Shown here: positions 15,250-22,658 of the stretch, one piece after another
Layout of the letters: each line of letters opens with the position of its first letter
How positions within the stretch are numbered: position 1 is the stretch's first letter
NCBI GenBank assembly: GCA_034007245.1
Contig: JAVERH010000008.1
Location: 1 to 32,489, forward strand
Reading direction: 5' to 3'
DNA: 32,489 bases
Source: Anaerosoma sp034007245
GTDB taxonomy: Bacteria > Actinomycetota > Coriobacteriia > Anaerosomatales > Anaerosomataceae
Program-made: the position numbers and the translations under genes
Notes under the pieces: generated by a model
Told to the model about the DNA's origin: nothing
The model's input: the letters and a program-made list of their open reading frames with translations, nothing else
The model's database searches: none

Positions 15250-16605
15250 TTAGATATCCGGGGTCACGTCGACATCAGCCGGGAACGGCACCTGAGGCTT
15301 ACAGAAGAGGTATCCCTGTCCATACTCCACGCCGATCTCGCGCAGCACCGCAAGCTGCTCGACAGATTCGATGCCTTCGGCGATGACCTTCACACCCGTA
15401 CGCTCGGCAAACATCGCGATGGCGCTCACCAGCGCGCGCCGCACATCATCGGTATCGAGATCGCGCACGAGCGACATATCGACCTTCAGCCACTCGGGAT
15501 GAACCTCCTCGATACACTGCATCGACCCGTAGCCCCCACCTCCGTCATCGACCGCGATCCTGAAGCCGAGCGCCCGGAGATATTCGAGCGTGGCACGGAA
15601 CGCACCGAAGTCCTCGATGGCGGCCCGCTCGGTGATCTCCAGGACTATCTGAGACGGCGACATGTTCGACTCGGCCACAACAGAGCTCAGCATGATATCG
15701 CGGAGCTCCGGATCGGCCACAGCCTCAGGCTCGATGTTCACGAAGAGCAGCCGCCCGGGGGGCAGGTCGACTGCCGACTGCAGTGCACGACTACGGCAGA
15801 GGCGCTCGAGCTTGAGCACCAGATCGCTGTCGTATGCGATCTTGAAGAGCTTATCGGGCCGCTCGAACTCGCTTGCCTCCGGACCGCGCGACAGTGCTTC
15901 ATAGCCGATGATGTCGAGACTCTTGAGGTCGTAGATCGGGTGCACGAGCGTGCGCACGTCCCCCGCCTGGATGATCTGCTCGAGACGGCGCTTGCGACAC
16001 TCGCCATCACTGCACTCCCGCGTGTCCGAGTCCGCAAGAGCAGCCTCAATCGCCACGTGCAGGAGCCGCTCGAGACGCATGTTGTCATCCCGGTATGCCG
16101 TGGCGGCACCCGCATAGCAGCCGAATTTGGGGAAGATCGCAGGATCGAGCACGGACGCAAGATCCTCGCGCACCCGGGTCTCGATGCGTCGGGCAAGTGC
16201 GTCCAACGCCTCGCACTGCATACCTGACGTGGTACGCGGAGGCGAAAGCAGCACGACGAACGAGGTCCCGGAGATCATGAGCTCGGCGACGATATCGGTG
16301 TCCCGCAGTTCGAAACCGGTGATGCGCTCGAGAGAGGCGGCCACCTCTCGCATGACCTCATCGAACACCTCCCAGCCGTATATCTCCTCGATCTTCGAGT
16401 ACTTCATGACATTGAGGCACACGAGCGAGATCTCGCCGCACTCCTCAAGCAGAGACTCGATCCGCGGAAAAAGCAGCGGCGCTGTTGGCAGGCCCGTGAC
16501 CGGGTCGAAGAACACGCGCCGCAGATGCGGATGCTGCGCGATCAGATCGTGGAGCTCGAGCCAGGGCTCGAGCAGGAACGAACAGCCTCTTGTTGCATCC
16601 GACAT
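15250..16605 (-). CDS. EAL-domain c-di-GMP phosphodiesterase with degenerate GGDEF domain
   Basis: Likely hydrolyses cyclic di-GMP. Of 451 residues, 30-200 form a GGDEF-like domain (DPVTGLPTAPLLF at its start) in which the GGDEF signature is replaced by SGTSF, so it cannot be a cyclase in the usual way; it may sense GTP or dimerise. The EAL domain (about 210-445) keeps the expected motifs: YEALSRG with Glu236, FVNIEPEA, EITERAAI, the paired Asp in IAVDDGGGGYGS, LKVDMSLVRD, VIAEGIES and QGYLFCKP. There is no signal peptide or membrane segment, so it is cytoplasmic. The start ATG follows AAGGAG, which overlaps the stop of the glycosidase-like gene upstream. This links it to the B12/TPR/glycosidase operon, perhaps as its signalling output. 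Confidence 0.9.
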   Translation of the reverse strand: MSDATRGCSFLLEPWLELHDLIAQHPHLRRVFFDPVTGLPTAPLLFPRIESLLEECGEISLVCLNVMKYSKIEEIYGWEVFDEVMREVAASLERITGFELRDTDIVAELMISGTSFVVLLSPPRTTSGMQCEALDALARRIETRVREDLASVLDPAIFPKFGCYAGAATAYRDDNMRLERLLHVAIEAALADSDTRECSDGECRKRRLEQIIQAGDVRTLVHPIYDLKSLDIIGYEALSRGPEASEFERPDKLFKIAYDSDLVLKLERLCRSRALQSAVDLPPGRLLFVNIEPEAVADPELRDIMLSSVVAESNMSPSQIVLEITERAAIEDFGAFRATLEYLRALGFRIAVDDGGGGYGSMQCIEEVHPEWLKVDMSLVRDLDTDDVRRALVSAIAMFAERTGVKVIAEGIESVEQLAVLREIGVEYGQGYLFCKPQVPFPADVDVTPDI

Positions 16606-16618
16606 ACGCTCTTACTCC

Positions 16619-18535
16619 TTATCCCCCGTACGCCAACCTGATCGCTGCAGCCCCATTCGGGCCGAGCGGCACGCCGAACGACTTCGCCCCTACTTTGGCC
16701 GCCGGGCCGCCACGAACGTCCGTAACGGAGGCTACCACACGGTCGGCGGCGAGCGTTGCCGTACGCGGTGCCATATCGTGGCTGATCACCAGCACGACAT
16801 CACTGTCCTCGGCCTGGAAGAGCGCGATCTCAACGGCGGGGTCGTCACAGTCGATCACTGGACCCGCTCCGACAGCACACGCGACCGCTCCATATACCGT
16901 CCTTAAGAAGTGCCGTATCGGCTCCGGCGCAGCCCATGGATCGCTCTGAGCGATCGCCCGCTCGAGCGGTGCGGCGATGAACACCGCACGCCCCTGGCCG
17001 TACTGGTTGAGCGTCAAGAGCGGACTTCCGGTGGCGTCGGTCGCGACCACCGTTGCGCTTCCGCCACCGACCAGCGCGTAGTGCGGCAGCTCGAACCGCG
17101 CATCGAAGGCGACCAGGTCTCCAAGGAGCCCCGGCTGCGCCACTCGGCAACTCACGACCGGACGAACACCATGATCGCCGAGGAACTCGACGCCGAATAT
17201 CTCGCGGATCGCCGGGTCGGTGTCACCACCGCCGTACGACAGCACCACCGAGCCGCCCGACTGCACGAACGCTGCAAGCCGTATCCACATCGATGGAGTC
17301 AGCTTACCGACCGAGGGGATGAAAAGGACCATCGTGTCGTCCAGAGGTGCTCCCTCGCGGACGAGCGTGACCGGCAGATGCGCCTCTTTTGCAGCGATGT
17401 ACGACTGCAAACACGAACGCGGAGTATAGAGCCCTGCCAGCGACGGCAACGGCTCATGCCGCTCAGCGGGGATGAGCACCGCTGCACGTTCGGGGACGGG
17501 CAGATGATGCCTGAGATCGATATGGGCTGCCACACGCGTGAACCTACGCACCTCATCGAGCACCGGTTTCGACTCCCCGCCCGTATCGGTCAGCCCGACG
17601 AGCACCTCGTAGGGATCGCGGAAGTACGGCTCACGCTTCTCTGCATCCATATCACGCCACCTGCGGAGCATGACACCACTGCCCCTGTTCATGAGCGCGG
17701 AGAAGAGGACCGTGCGAACGTACGCCGCTTCCTCGGCTACCGAACCCTCGAGAGAGTGGACACCGATACCGTCGGCGATCACCGGTAAGGTCCTCAACCC
17801 GCAGCGCAGCAGGAACGAGTCCAGATATGTCGCCGGCCCGTATGTGAGCGGCCCCTCGGCGATATACGAGAGGTACGGGGCGGTCACATGGGAGACCGCG
17901 TACTCGAAACCGTCGATCGCCTCCGTCGCGTCCACGCCAGTCTCACGCACCAGCGTCTCGGTGTCCACGCCGAGCATGATGGCTCGTGCAGTGTCCACCT
18001 CACGAACCGCCTCCCGGAGCGCGCCCGTCCACTTCTGGAGGGACTCCTCGCTCTCAAAACCCGTGAAGAACGCCTCGTTCCCGAGCTCCCACGCCCATAT
18101 CGCCGGATCGGTACGGTAGCGGTTCACCACCCGCTGGATGAGCGAGACCTCTCGCTGGATAAGGTAGTCATCGGTACGGGGATCCCGCTTCCTGGCCCAA
18201 GTGACATCGTTCATCTCGGCGAAGCGGTCGTCCGCGAAAAACGTGACGATCGCCTTCAGGTCGTATCCACGGATGGCAGCGAGCACCTCGCCGAGCCGAT
18301 CCTCTGCGTCGTCGTTGTACTGGCCTACCTGAGGCTCAAAGAGTTTCCAGGACACGAAGACTCGAACAAGCGAGAAGTTCGCCGCGGCCATCGCGGTAAG
18401 ATCAGGCGTCAGATCGCGTGCATACCAGTCATCGAACGACGCATGTTCGTCGTCTAGCGGATACAGGTCCACACCAACGGGAAAAAGCGCGTTGCGGATC
18501 GGACCTGTGACCTTCGGGTCGACTGGCTTCGTCAC
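16619..18535 (-). CDS. Glycoside hydrolase-like TIM-barrel protein, nucleophile apparently lost
   Basis: The 638 residues resemble clan GH-A enzymes (GH5/GH42-type). The N-terminal barrel begins FPVGVDLYPLDDEHASFDDWYARDL and contains LVRVFVSWKLFEP. Glu154 in WAWELGNEAF is the acid/base. At the usual nucleophile strand, where relatives have an E-F-G type motif, this protein has VIADGIGVHS with Asp255. The middle (about 390-540) looks like a beta-galactosidase trimerisation/flavodoxin-like domain (AAFVQSGGSVVLSYGG), and a beta-rich C-terminus follows. No signal peptide, so it acts in the cytoplasm. The GTG start overlaps the TPR gene's stop (GTGA). It may be a weak or inactive glycosidase that binds sugar; substrate unknown. 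Confidence 0.75.
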   Translation of the reverse strand: MTKPVDPKVTGPIRNALFPVGVDLYPLDDEHASFDDWYARDLTPDLTAMAAANFSLVRVFVSWKLFEPQVGQYNDDAEDRLGEVLAAIRGYDLKAIVTFFADDRFAEMNDVTWARKRDPRTDDYLIQREVSLIQRVVNRYRTDPAIWAWELGNEAFFTGFESEESLQKWTGALREAVREVDTARAIMLGVDTETLVRETGVDATEAIDGFEYAVSHVTAPYLSYIAEGPLTYGPATYLDSFLLRCGLRTLPVIADGIGVHSLEGSVAEEAAYVRTVLFSALMNRGSGVMLRRWRDMDAEKREPYFRDPYEVLVGLTDTGGESKPVLDEVRRFTRVAAHIDLRHHLPVPERAAVLIPAERHEPLPSLAGLYTPRSCLQSYIAAKEAHLPVTLVREGAPLDDTMVLFIPSVGKLTPSMWIRLAAFVQSGGSVVLSYGGGDTDPAIREIFGVEFLGDHGVRPVVSCRVAQPGLLGDLVAFDARFELPHYALVGGGSATVVATDATGSPLLTLNQYGQGRAVFIAAPLERAIAQSDPWAAPEPIRHFLRTVYGAVACAVGAGPVIDCDDPAVEIALFQAEDSDVVLVISHDMAPRTATLAADRVVASVTDVRGGPAAKVGAKSFGVPLGPNGAAAIRLAYGG

Positions 18536-19701
18536 GACTCCTCACCTCCCGCCGTGTACTCATCGTAGAGACGCCAGAAGAGTCTCTGACGTTTGGTGTC
18601 GTAGTACGCCGCACGCCTGATCTCCCATGACGCCTCGGCATGACGCCCCTCGGTGAGATAGGTGGCAGCCAGACCGAAGCGCGCACGAACACATGCCGGA
18701 TCGAGGCGGACCGCCGTACGGTATGCCTTGCCCGCCTGCTCGTAGCGCTGCAAAGCCAGCAGTGACTCGGCGAGCAGCACGTGCACGAGCGCATGCGCGG
18801 GGGCCTTCTTCGCGAGCGCGATGAAGACCCGTGCCGCATGCCGCTTGAGTCCTGTGCGGCGAGCGTAGACGACGCCCAGACAGTAGAGCGCGATCGCAAG
18901 GTCGGGTTTCAAGGAGACCGCCCTGAGCGCACACGCCATCGCCTCGTTGGCTGCCTCCTGCTTGAGATACGCATACGCGGCGAGCGCAAGCGCCTCGGAG
19001 TCATCGGGCTGCTCGTCGAGGACTGCCCTCACCAACTCGGCAGCGCTGAAGAGGTCATCTGCCTTAAGCGCGAGCCCCGCCGCTCCGAGTCGGGCCTCTC
19101 GAGTCGGCTTCACTCGAGCCGGATCGACCGTGATGATCGGCGCGTCCGTCAGCCCCAACAGTGCGAAGAACAGTTCGTCCTGGCTGGGATCGAGCTCACC
19201 GGCCTGCCGGAACAGCGGGAGTGCAAGCGCCATGCCCTCGCGCTTGAGACTCGCGATGGCGAGGTTGTACGTGGCTCGTGCCTCGCGTGGGTCGAGCTCG
19301 AGCGCACGCCTCCAGCTCTCCACCGCCTCCTCGGAGTACGCAGCGGCGGCGAATGCCTCACCGAGCTGCACATGAGCGGTGACAAGATCGGGCACGACCT
19401 CCGCAAGCTCATGCCACACAAGGACCGACTGGTCCCACATGCCACCGCGGCGGTCGTACGCCATACCGAGCGCGAGATACGCGGGCGAACAGTCGGGGTC
19501 CGCCTCGATAGCCGATGTCGCTTCAGCGATCGCCTCATCGTAGAAGTCACCTTCGAGCATCATGCTCGCGAGCAGCGCGTGGACGTGAGCACCCTGGTCG
19601 CCAAGCGCGAGTGCGTCGTAACACGCGTGCACCGCGGCTCCCACCTGTCCCTGACGTGCGAGCGCCTCGGCTGCGATGATGGTCTTAGAGCGCCCGGCCA
19701 T
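18532..19701 (-). CDS. TPR-repeat protein
   Basis: A 389-residue all-helical protein of tetratricopeptide repeats, a scaffold for protein-protein contacts. Typical units are DEAIAEATSAIEADPDCSPAYLALGMAY, SEEAVESWRRALELDPREARATYNLAIA, EAMACALRAVSLKPDLAIALYCLGVVY and EQAGKAYRTAVRLDPACVRARFGLAA; about eight to ten repeats fill the chain. A less regular stretch near 185-210 splits two arrays. No signal peptide or membrane helix. The ATG shares one base with the stop of the B12-binding gene (TGATG), and its stop overlaps the glycosidase-like start, so it is co-translated with both. Its partners are probably encoded in the same operon; that is inference. Confidence 0.9.
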   Translation of the reverse strand: MAGRSKTIIAAEALARQGQVGAAVHACYDALALGDQGAHVHALLASMMLEGDFYDEAIAEATSAIEADPDCSPAYLALGMAYDRRGGMWDQSVLVWHELAEVVPDLVTAHVQLGEAFAAAAYSEEAVESWRRALELDPREARATYNLAIASLKREGMALALPLFRQAGELDPSQDELFFALLGLTDAPIITVDPARVKPTREARLGAAGLALKADDLFSAAELVRAVLDEQPDDSEALALAAYAYLKQEAANEAMACALRAVSLKPDLAIALYCLGVVYARRTGLKRHAARVFIALAKKAPAHALVHVLLAESLLALQRYEQAGKAYRTAVRLDPACVRARFGLAATYLTEGRHAEASWEIRRAAYYDTKRQRLFWRLYDEYTAGGEES

Positions 19702-20363
19702 CAGTCCTCAGCTCCCCCACCGGCAAGATCGCGTGCAACCCGGGACACGATTCGGATCGCCGGTTCGGCTCCTGTCACGACACCGTTAGCGCCCACCTCG
19801 CGTGCAAGGCCACCATCGGCGGCAAAGGGTCCACCGCTCACAAGCAGCACGACGCCCGTGACACCCTCGGCTACGAACATGTCCCGGATGCTCGCCACGG
19901 ATCGAGCCGCGCGCATCGTCTCGGCGAACACGATCACGATCCGTGCACCTGTCTCCCCGACGCGCTCGACGAAGTCAGCCGGCCTGACGTCGATGCCGAG
20001 GTCGTTCACCCGGTATCCGGCCTCTTTAAGGGTCGCAGCCACGATCGTGCGACCGATGGAGTGCTGGTCGCGATGGATCGTTCCGAGCACGATCGTGACA
20101 CCCGTGTCCCGCGTGGCCGCTGGTGGCATCACGAACGAACCCACCTGCTCGGCCACCACCGCAGCCTGTGTGAACGTGATCTCATCGATGGCCCCCGACG
20201 CCCACGAGCCCCCGAGGAGGCCCATCGCTGGTGCGTAGAGCACATCGAACAACGCATCCTGAGCGACTCCGGATGCGCGCATACGCTCGACGACCTGGAT
20301 GGCTTCAGCCGGATCCTGGTCGACGAACGCCTGGTAGAGCTGTGCTGCCGCATCTGCGGCCAC
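19701..20363 (-). CDS. Cobalamin (B12)-binding domain protein
   Basis: A 220-residue corrinoid-binding protein. Residues 1-80 form the helical B12-binding cap (DPAEAIQVVERM ... LLGGSWASGAIDEITFTQA) and the rest a Rossmann-like B12-binding domain. His101 in the D-x-H-x-x-G motif DQHSIG is the lower axial ligand; LGIDVRPADFV and VLLVSGGPF are the other cofactor-contact regions. The W-x9-EH motif of the light sensor CarH is absent, and there is no DNA-binding domain. The frame is open to 20441, but that would run into tRNA-Leu, so I use the GTG at 20361-20363, which has AGGAGG seven bases upstream. It begins the TPR/glycosidase/EAL set and may act as a B12-dependent methyl carrier or sensor; no methyltransferase is nearby. 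Confidence 0.85.
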   Translation of the reverse strand: MAADAAAQLYQAFVDQDPAEAIQVVERMRASGVAQDALFDVLYAPAMGLLGGSWASGAIDEITFTQAAVVAEQVGSFVMPPAATRDTGVTIVLGTIHRDQHSIGRTIVAATLKEAGYRVNDLGIDVRPADFVERVGETGARIVIVFAETMRAARSVASIRDMFVAEGVTGVVLLVSGGPFAADGGLAREVGANGVVTGAEPAIRIVSRVARDLAGGGAED

Positions 20364-20413
20364 GCGCCGCCCTCCTGCCTTGCTTCCTGTCGCGCTTCGC
20401 GCGTTCGTATGTC

Positions 20414-20500
20414 TGGTAGCGGTGGTGGGATTCGAACCCACACGGCCTTGCGGCCAGAGGCTTTTAAGGCCCCCTCCTGTACCAGTTCGGATACACCGCC
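20414..20500 (-). tRNA. tRNA-Leu (anticodon UAA)
   Basis: An 87-nt class II tRNA with encoded CCA. Acceptor stem GGCGGTG pairs with CACCGCT (first pair G-U). The anticodon arm GGGGC/GCCTC carries loop CTTAAAA, giving anticodon TAA. The variable arm is GGCC-GCAA-GGCC, and the T arm is GTGGG/CCCAC with loop TTCGAAT. It begins 4 bases after the ppx stop codon, so it is probably cut from the ppx transcript. Confidence 0.97.
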
Positions 20501-20504
20501 GAGC

Positions 20505-21458
20505 TTACGCTGGATCCGACACGTCGCCGGGGTCCAACATCATCCCGTAGAGGATATCGTGTTCGCTCACCAGCGTCGAAGAAAGTCCTGCGTACGCCAT
20601 GACCGACTGGAGTACGAGCGCACCGCCGATGATGACTCCTGCGCGATCGGGCTCGAGCCCCGGCAGATGGCACCGCTCATCGAGTGTCATCCCGGTGAGC
20701 CGCTCGAGGATGTCCAAGAGCACCGCACCCGTCAGCCGGTAACCGTGGACCCGCTCCGGGTCGTATGGCTCAAGACCGAGGTCTATCGCCGCGAGGCTCG
20801 TGGCCGTCCCGGCAACCGCAACCATAGTCGACGGCCGCTGCCCGAACGCGATGAAGACCGGGCGTAGCTGATCGGCGACATACTCCGCAGCCTGTTCGAT
20901 CTCCCGACGCTTAGGCGGATCGTGGTGCAAGAACATCTCGGTGATACGCCGGGATCCGACATCGATCGAACGGATCGCTTCGATGGTCGTCGAGTGCTTT
21001 CCGTGGATGGCACGCATGCTTCCTAAGACGACCTCCGTCGATCCACCGCCGACGTCGACTACCATGATCCGCTCATCGCAGAACCCGTACGTGGCACCGA
21101 GGAACGTGAGGTAGCCTTCGCGATCACCCGTGATGACGTCCGGACGAATGCCGACGCCCTCGAGCTTCGCGACGAACTCGGCGCTGTTTCGAGCATCGCG
21201 GGATGCGGAGGTCGCGACCGCAATCGTGCGGACCACACCGAGCTCCTGCGCCTCGGCAACGAACTCCGCTACAGCTGCAGCGGTACGGGTCATGCCTGCT
21301 TCAGACAGCACGCCGCTCGACGACCACCCTTCACCGAGATGCGTGATCCTCGACCGCCGCACGACCTCGTGGACGACATCATCATCGACGTCGGCTACGA
21401 GGAGCCGCGATGTCACAGTGCCGATATCGATCATCGCACGTCGTTCGCTCACCATCAT
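20505..21458 (-). CDS. ppx: Ppx/GppA-family phosphatase (exopolyphosphatase or pppGpp hydrolase)
   Basis: Belongs to the ASKHA-fold Ppx/GppA family that removes phosphate from polyphosphate or pppGpp. About 317 residues, the short single-module form. Family motifs: RAMIDIGTVTSRLLVADV near the N-terminus (phosphate 1 loop), AVATSASRDARNSAEFV, MVVDVGGGSTEVVLG (phosphate 2 loop) and VAVAGTATSLAAIDL. ATG 21456-21458 overlaps the DUF501 stop (ATGATG); the next ATG, one codon on, has better spacing to GGAGG. A start at 21473 is less likely. The four-gene run ftsB-DUF501-ppx-tRNA-Leu is tightly packed. Which substrate it uses cannot be told from sequence. Confidence 0.92.
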   Translation of the reverse strand: MMVSERRAMIDIGTVTSRLLVADVDDDVVHEVVRRSRITHLGEGWSSSGVLSEAGMTRTAAAVAEFVAEAQELGVVRTIAVATSASRDARNSAEFVAKLEGVGIRPDVITGDREGYLTFLGATYGFCDERIMVVDVGGGSTEVVLGSMRAIHGKHSTTIEAIRSIDVGSRRITEMFLHHDPPKRREIEQAAEYVADQLRPVFIAFGQRPSTMVAVAGTATSLAAIDLGLEPYDPERVHGYRLTGAVLLDILERLTGMTLDERCHLPGLEPDRAGVIIGGALVLQSVMAYAGLSSTLVSEHDILYGMMLDPGDVSDPA

Positions 21459-21940
21459 CCACCCTCCGTGCAACGCCCATCGTCACATTCACGTGTAAGG
21501 CCCGTGACAGTGCTTTCGCCAAGCGGGTCATCGATACCTGCGAGATACGCTGCCACATGTGCATGCAGGCACTTCACCCCACACACGTCGCGCTCTCCGG
21601 CGATACCCACCCCCACCGCACTGTCGTCCCCACCGCACTCGACGGCCCGTGCAGCACGGTAGGCGGCATCCGCGTCCCGCAGCCTCGCAACAAGCACGGG
21701 ATCATCGGCCAGTCGTACCCTCCATCGCGCACAGCCGCCCGCCGACTCGACCGCTGCGACCCCGGCCACCAGATGTGGACACGTGAGGTAGTAGAGCGTA
21801 GGGAACGGGGCCTCGCCGAGCGCCGGCGCGGTCGCGATCACCACAGGAGCACCGTACGAGCACCTCAAGACGACACGCCAGCGTCCACGCGGGCTGCGCC
21901 CGAGCTGCCCCGTGACCATCCGGGTATCAGCAACGCTCAT
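21455..21940 (-). CDS. DUF501-family protein
   Basis: A 161-residue protein of the DUF501 family, found widely in actinobacteria and usually placed, as here, between a FtsB-like gene and ppx. Function is unknown. Recognisable parts are RMVTGQLGRSPRG, the FPTLYYLTCPHLVAGVAAVESAG block, and the Cys/His motif CGVKCLHAHVAAYLAG. Several conserved cysteines and histidines suggest metal binding. The ATG at 21938-21940 overlaps the FtsB-like stop (ATGA), and its own stop overlaps the ppx start, so all three are translationally coupled. A frame extension to 21976 lies within the upstream gene and is rejected. Confidence 0.9.
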   Translation of the reverse strand: MSVADTRMVTGQLGRSPRGRWRVVLRCSYGAPVVIATAPALGEAPFPTLYYLTCPHLVAGVAAVESAGGCARWRVRLADDPVLVARLRDADAAYRAARAVECGGDDSAVGVGIAGERDVCGVKCLHAHVAAYLAGIDDPLGESTVTGLTRECDDGRCTEGG

Positions 21941-22524
21941 CGGAAGCCGAAGACGGCGTCCAGCGCCTGCTGCCACAGTGGCACTTCTACCGTATCGCTT
22001 GGAAGCACGCTCCCGGTCGTCTCGCCGAGCATGCCACCGGTGACCACGTACGCCTGCTCTCCAGGCTTGACCATACCGAGACCCTCGCGCGCGAGCTGCT
22101 CGACACCCTCGGGAGTCTTCAGCTCGTCCACCTGCTCGCGCAGCTCCTCATTCCGCGATTGGAGACCGCTGAGCTCACCCTGGAGCGTCTGTAGTTCGCG
22201 CTCGTGCTGGTACTGGATCCTCAGGACCGGATAGATCATCCATGCAGCAAACACGAGGGAGATCGCGATGAGCGTCGGGGTGACCGAGCGCGGGATGTTG
22301 AAGCTGCGAGCAGTCGTCTTCCGGGCAGCCGTGCTACGCGAGCGAGGTGTGGATGCACGAGTACCGGTCGAGCGAGATGCAGGTGCCTTGCCACGACGAG
22401 AGTGCGATGTGGCCGCACCGGTACTCCGGGCACGCTTCGACGCCGCGCGACTGCCCGACCCCGATCGTACCGAGGTGGACTTGCTGCTCGTCGATACCCG
22501 CTTCTGCTTCTGCGCTGCTGCCAT
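21937..22524 (-). CDS. FtsB/DivIC-like septum formation initiator
   Basis: Small bitopic division protein that joins FtsL and FtsQ/DivIB at the septum. Of 195 residues, about 70 at the N-terminus form a Ser/Arg/Thr-rich, strongly basic cytoplasmic tail. One membrane helix follows (about 82-103, PTLIAISLVFAAWMIYPVL), then an extracytoplasmic coiled coil (ERELQTLQGELSGLQSRNEELREQVDELKTP) and the family-typical EGVEQLAREGLGMVKPGEQAYVV. I start at ATG 22522-22524 (MAAAQKQKRV); a TTG eight codons upstream is possible. The ribosome binding site is weak. It heads the ftsB-DUF501-ppx group behind the promoter at 22591-22619. Confidence 0.88.
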   Translation of the reverse strand: MAAAQKQKRVSTSSKSTSVRSGSGSRAASKRARSTGAATSHSRRGKAPASRSTGTRASTPRSRSTAARKTTARSFNIPRSVTPTLIAISLVFAAWMIYPVLRIQYQHERELQTLQGELSGLQSRNEELREQVDELKTPEGVEQLAREGLGMVKPGEQAYVVTGGMLGETTGSVLPSDTVEVPLWQQALDAVFGFR

Positions 22525-22590
22525 GGCATGCAATCCGTGGTGTGACAAGGCCGACGATGGTCCTGCGTAGGGCGAATGCCGTACGTGGAC

Positions 22591-22619
22591 ATCATAGCAC
22601 CGCAGGAGCCTGTCGCCAA
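22591..22619 (-). promoter_or_regulatory. Predicted promoter of the ftsB-like/DUF501/ppx group
   Basis: TTGGCG (22614-22619) and TATGAT (22591-22596) are 17 bases apart on the minus strand, with TG one base before the -10 (extended -10). Transcription would start about 60 bases before the ftsB-like ATG. It also separates this group from pyk. Confidence 0.5.
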
Positions 22620-22658
22620 ACCATCAATCTCAACCTGAGGCTGAAACTACTGAACCCC

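Noticed and set aside
20364..20441. N-terminal extension of the B12-binding protein
   Set aside because: It runs into the mature tRNA-Leu sequence; the GTG at 20363 has a good ribosome binding site.
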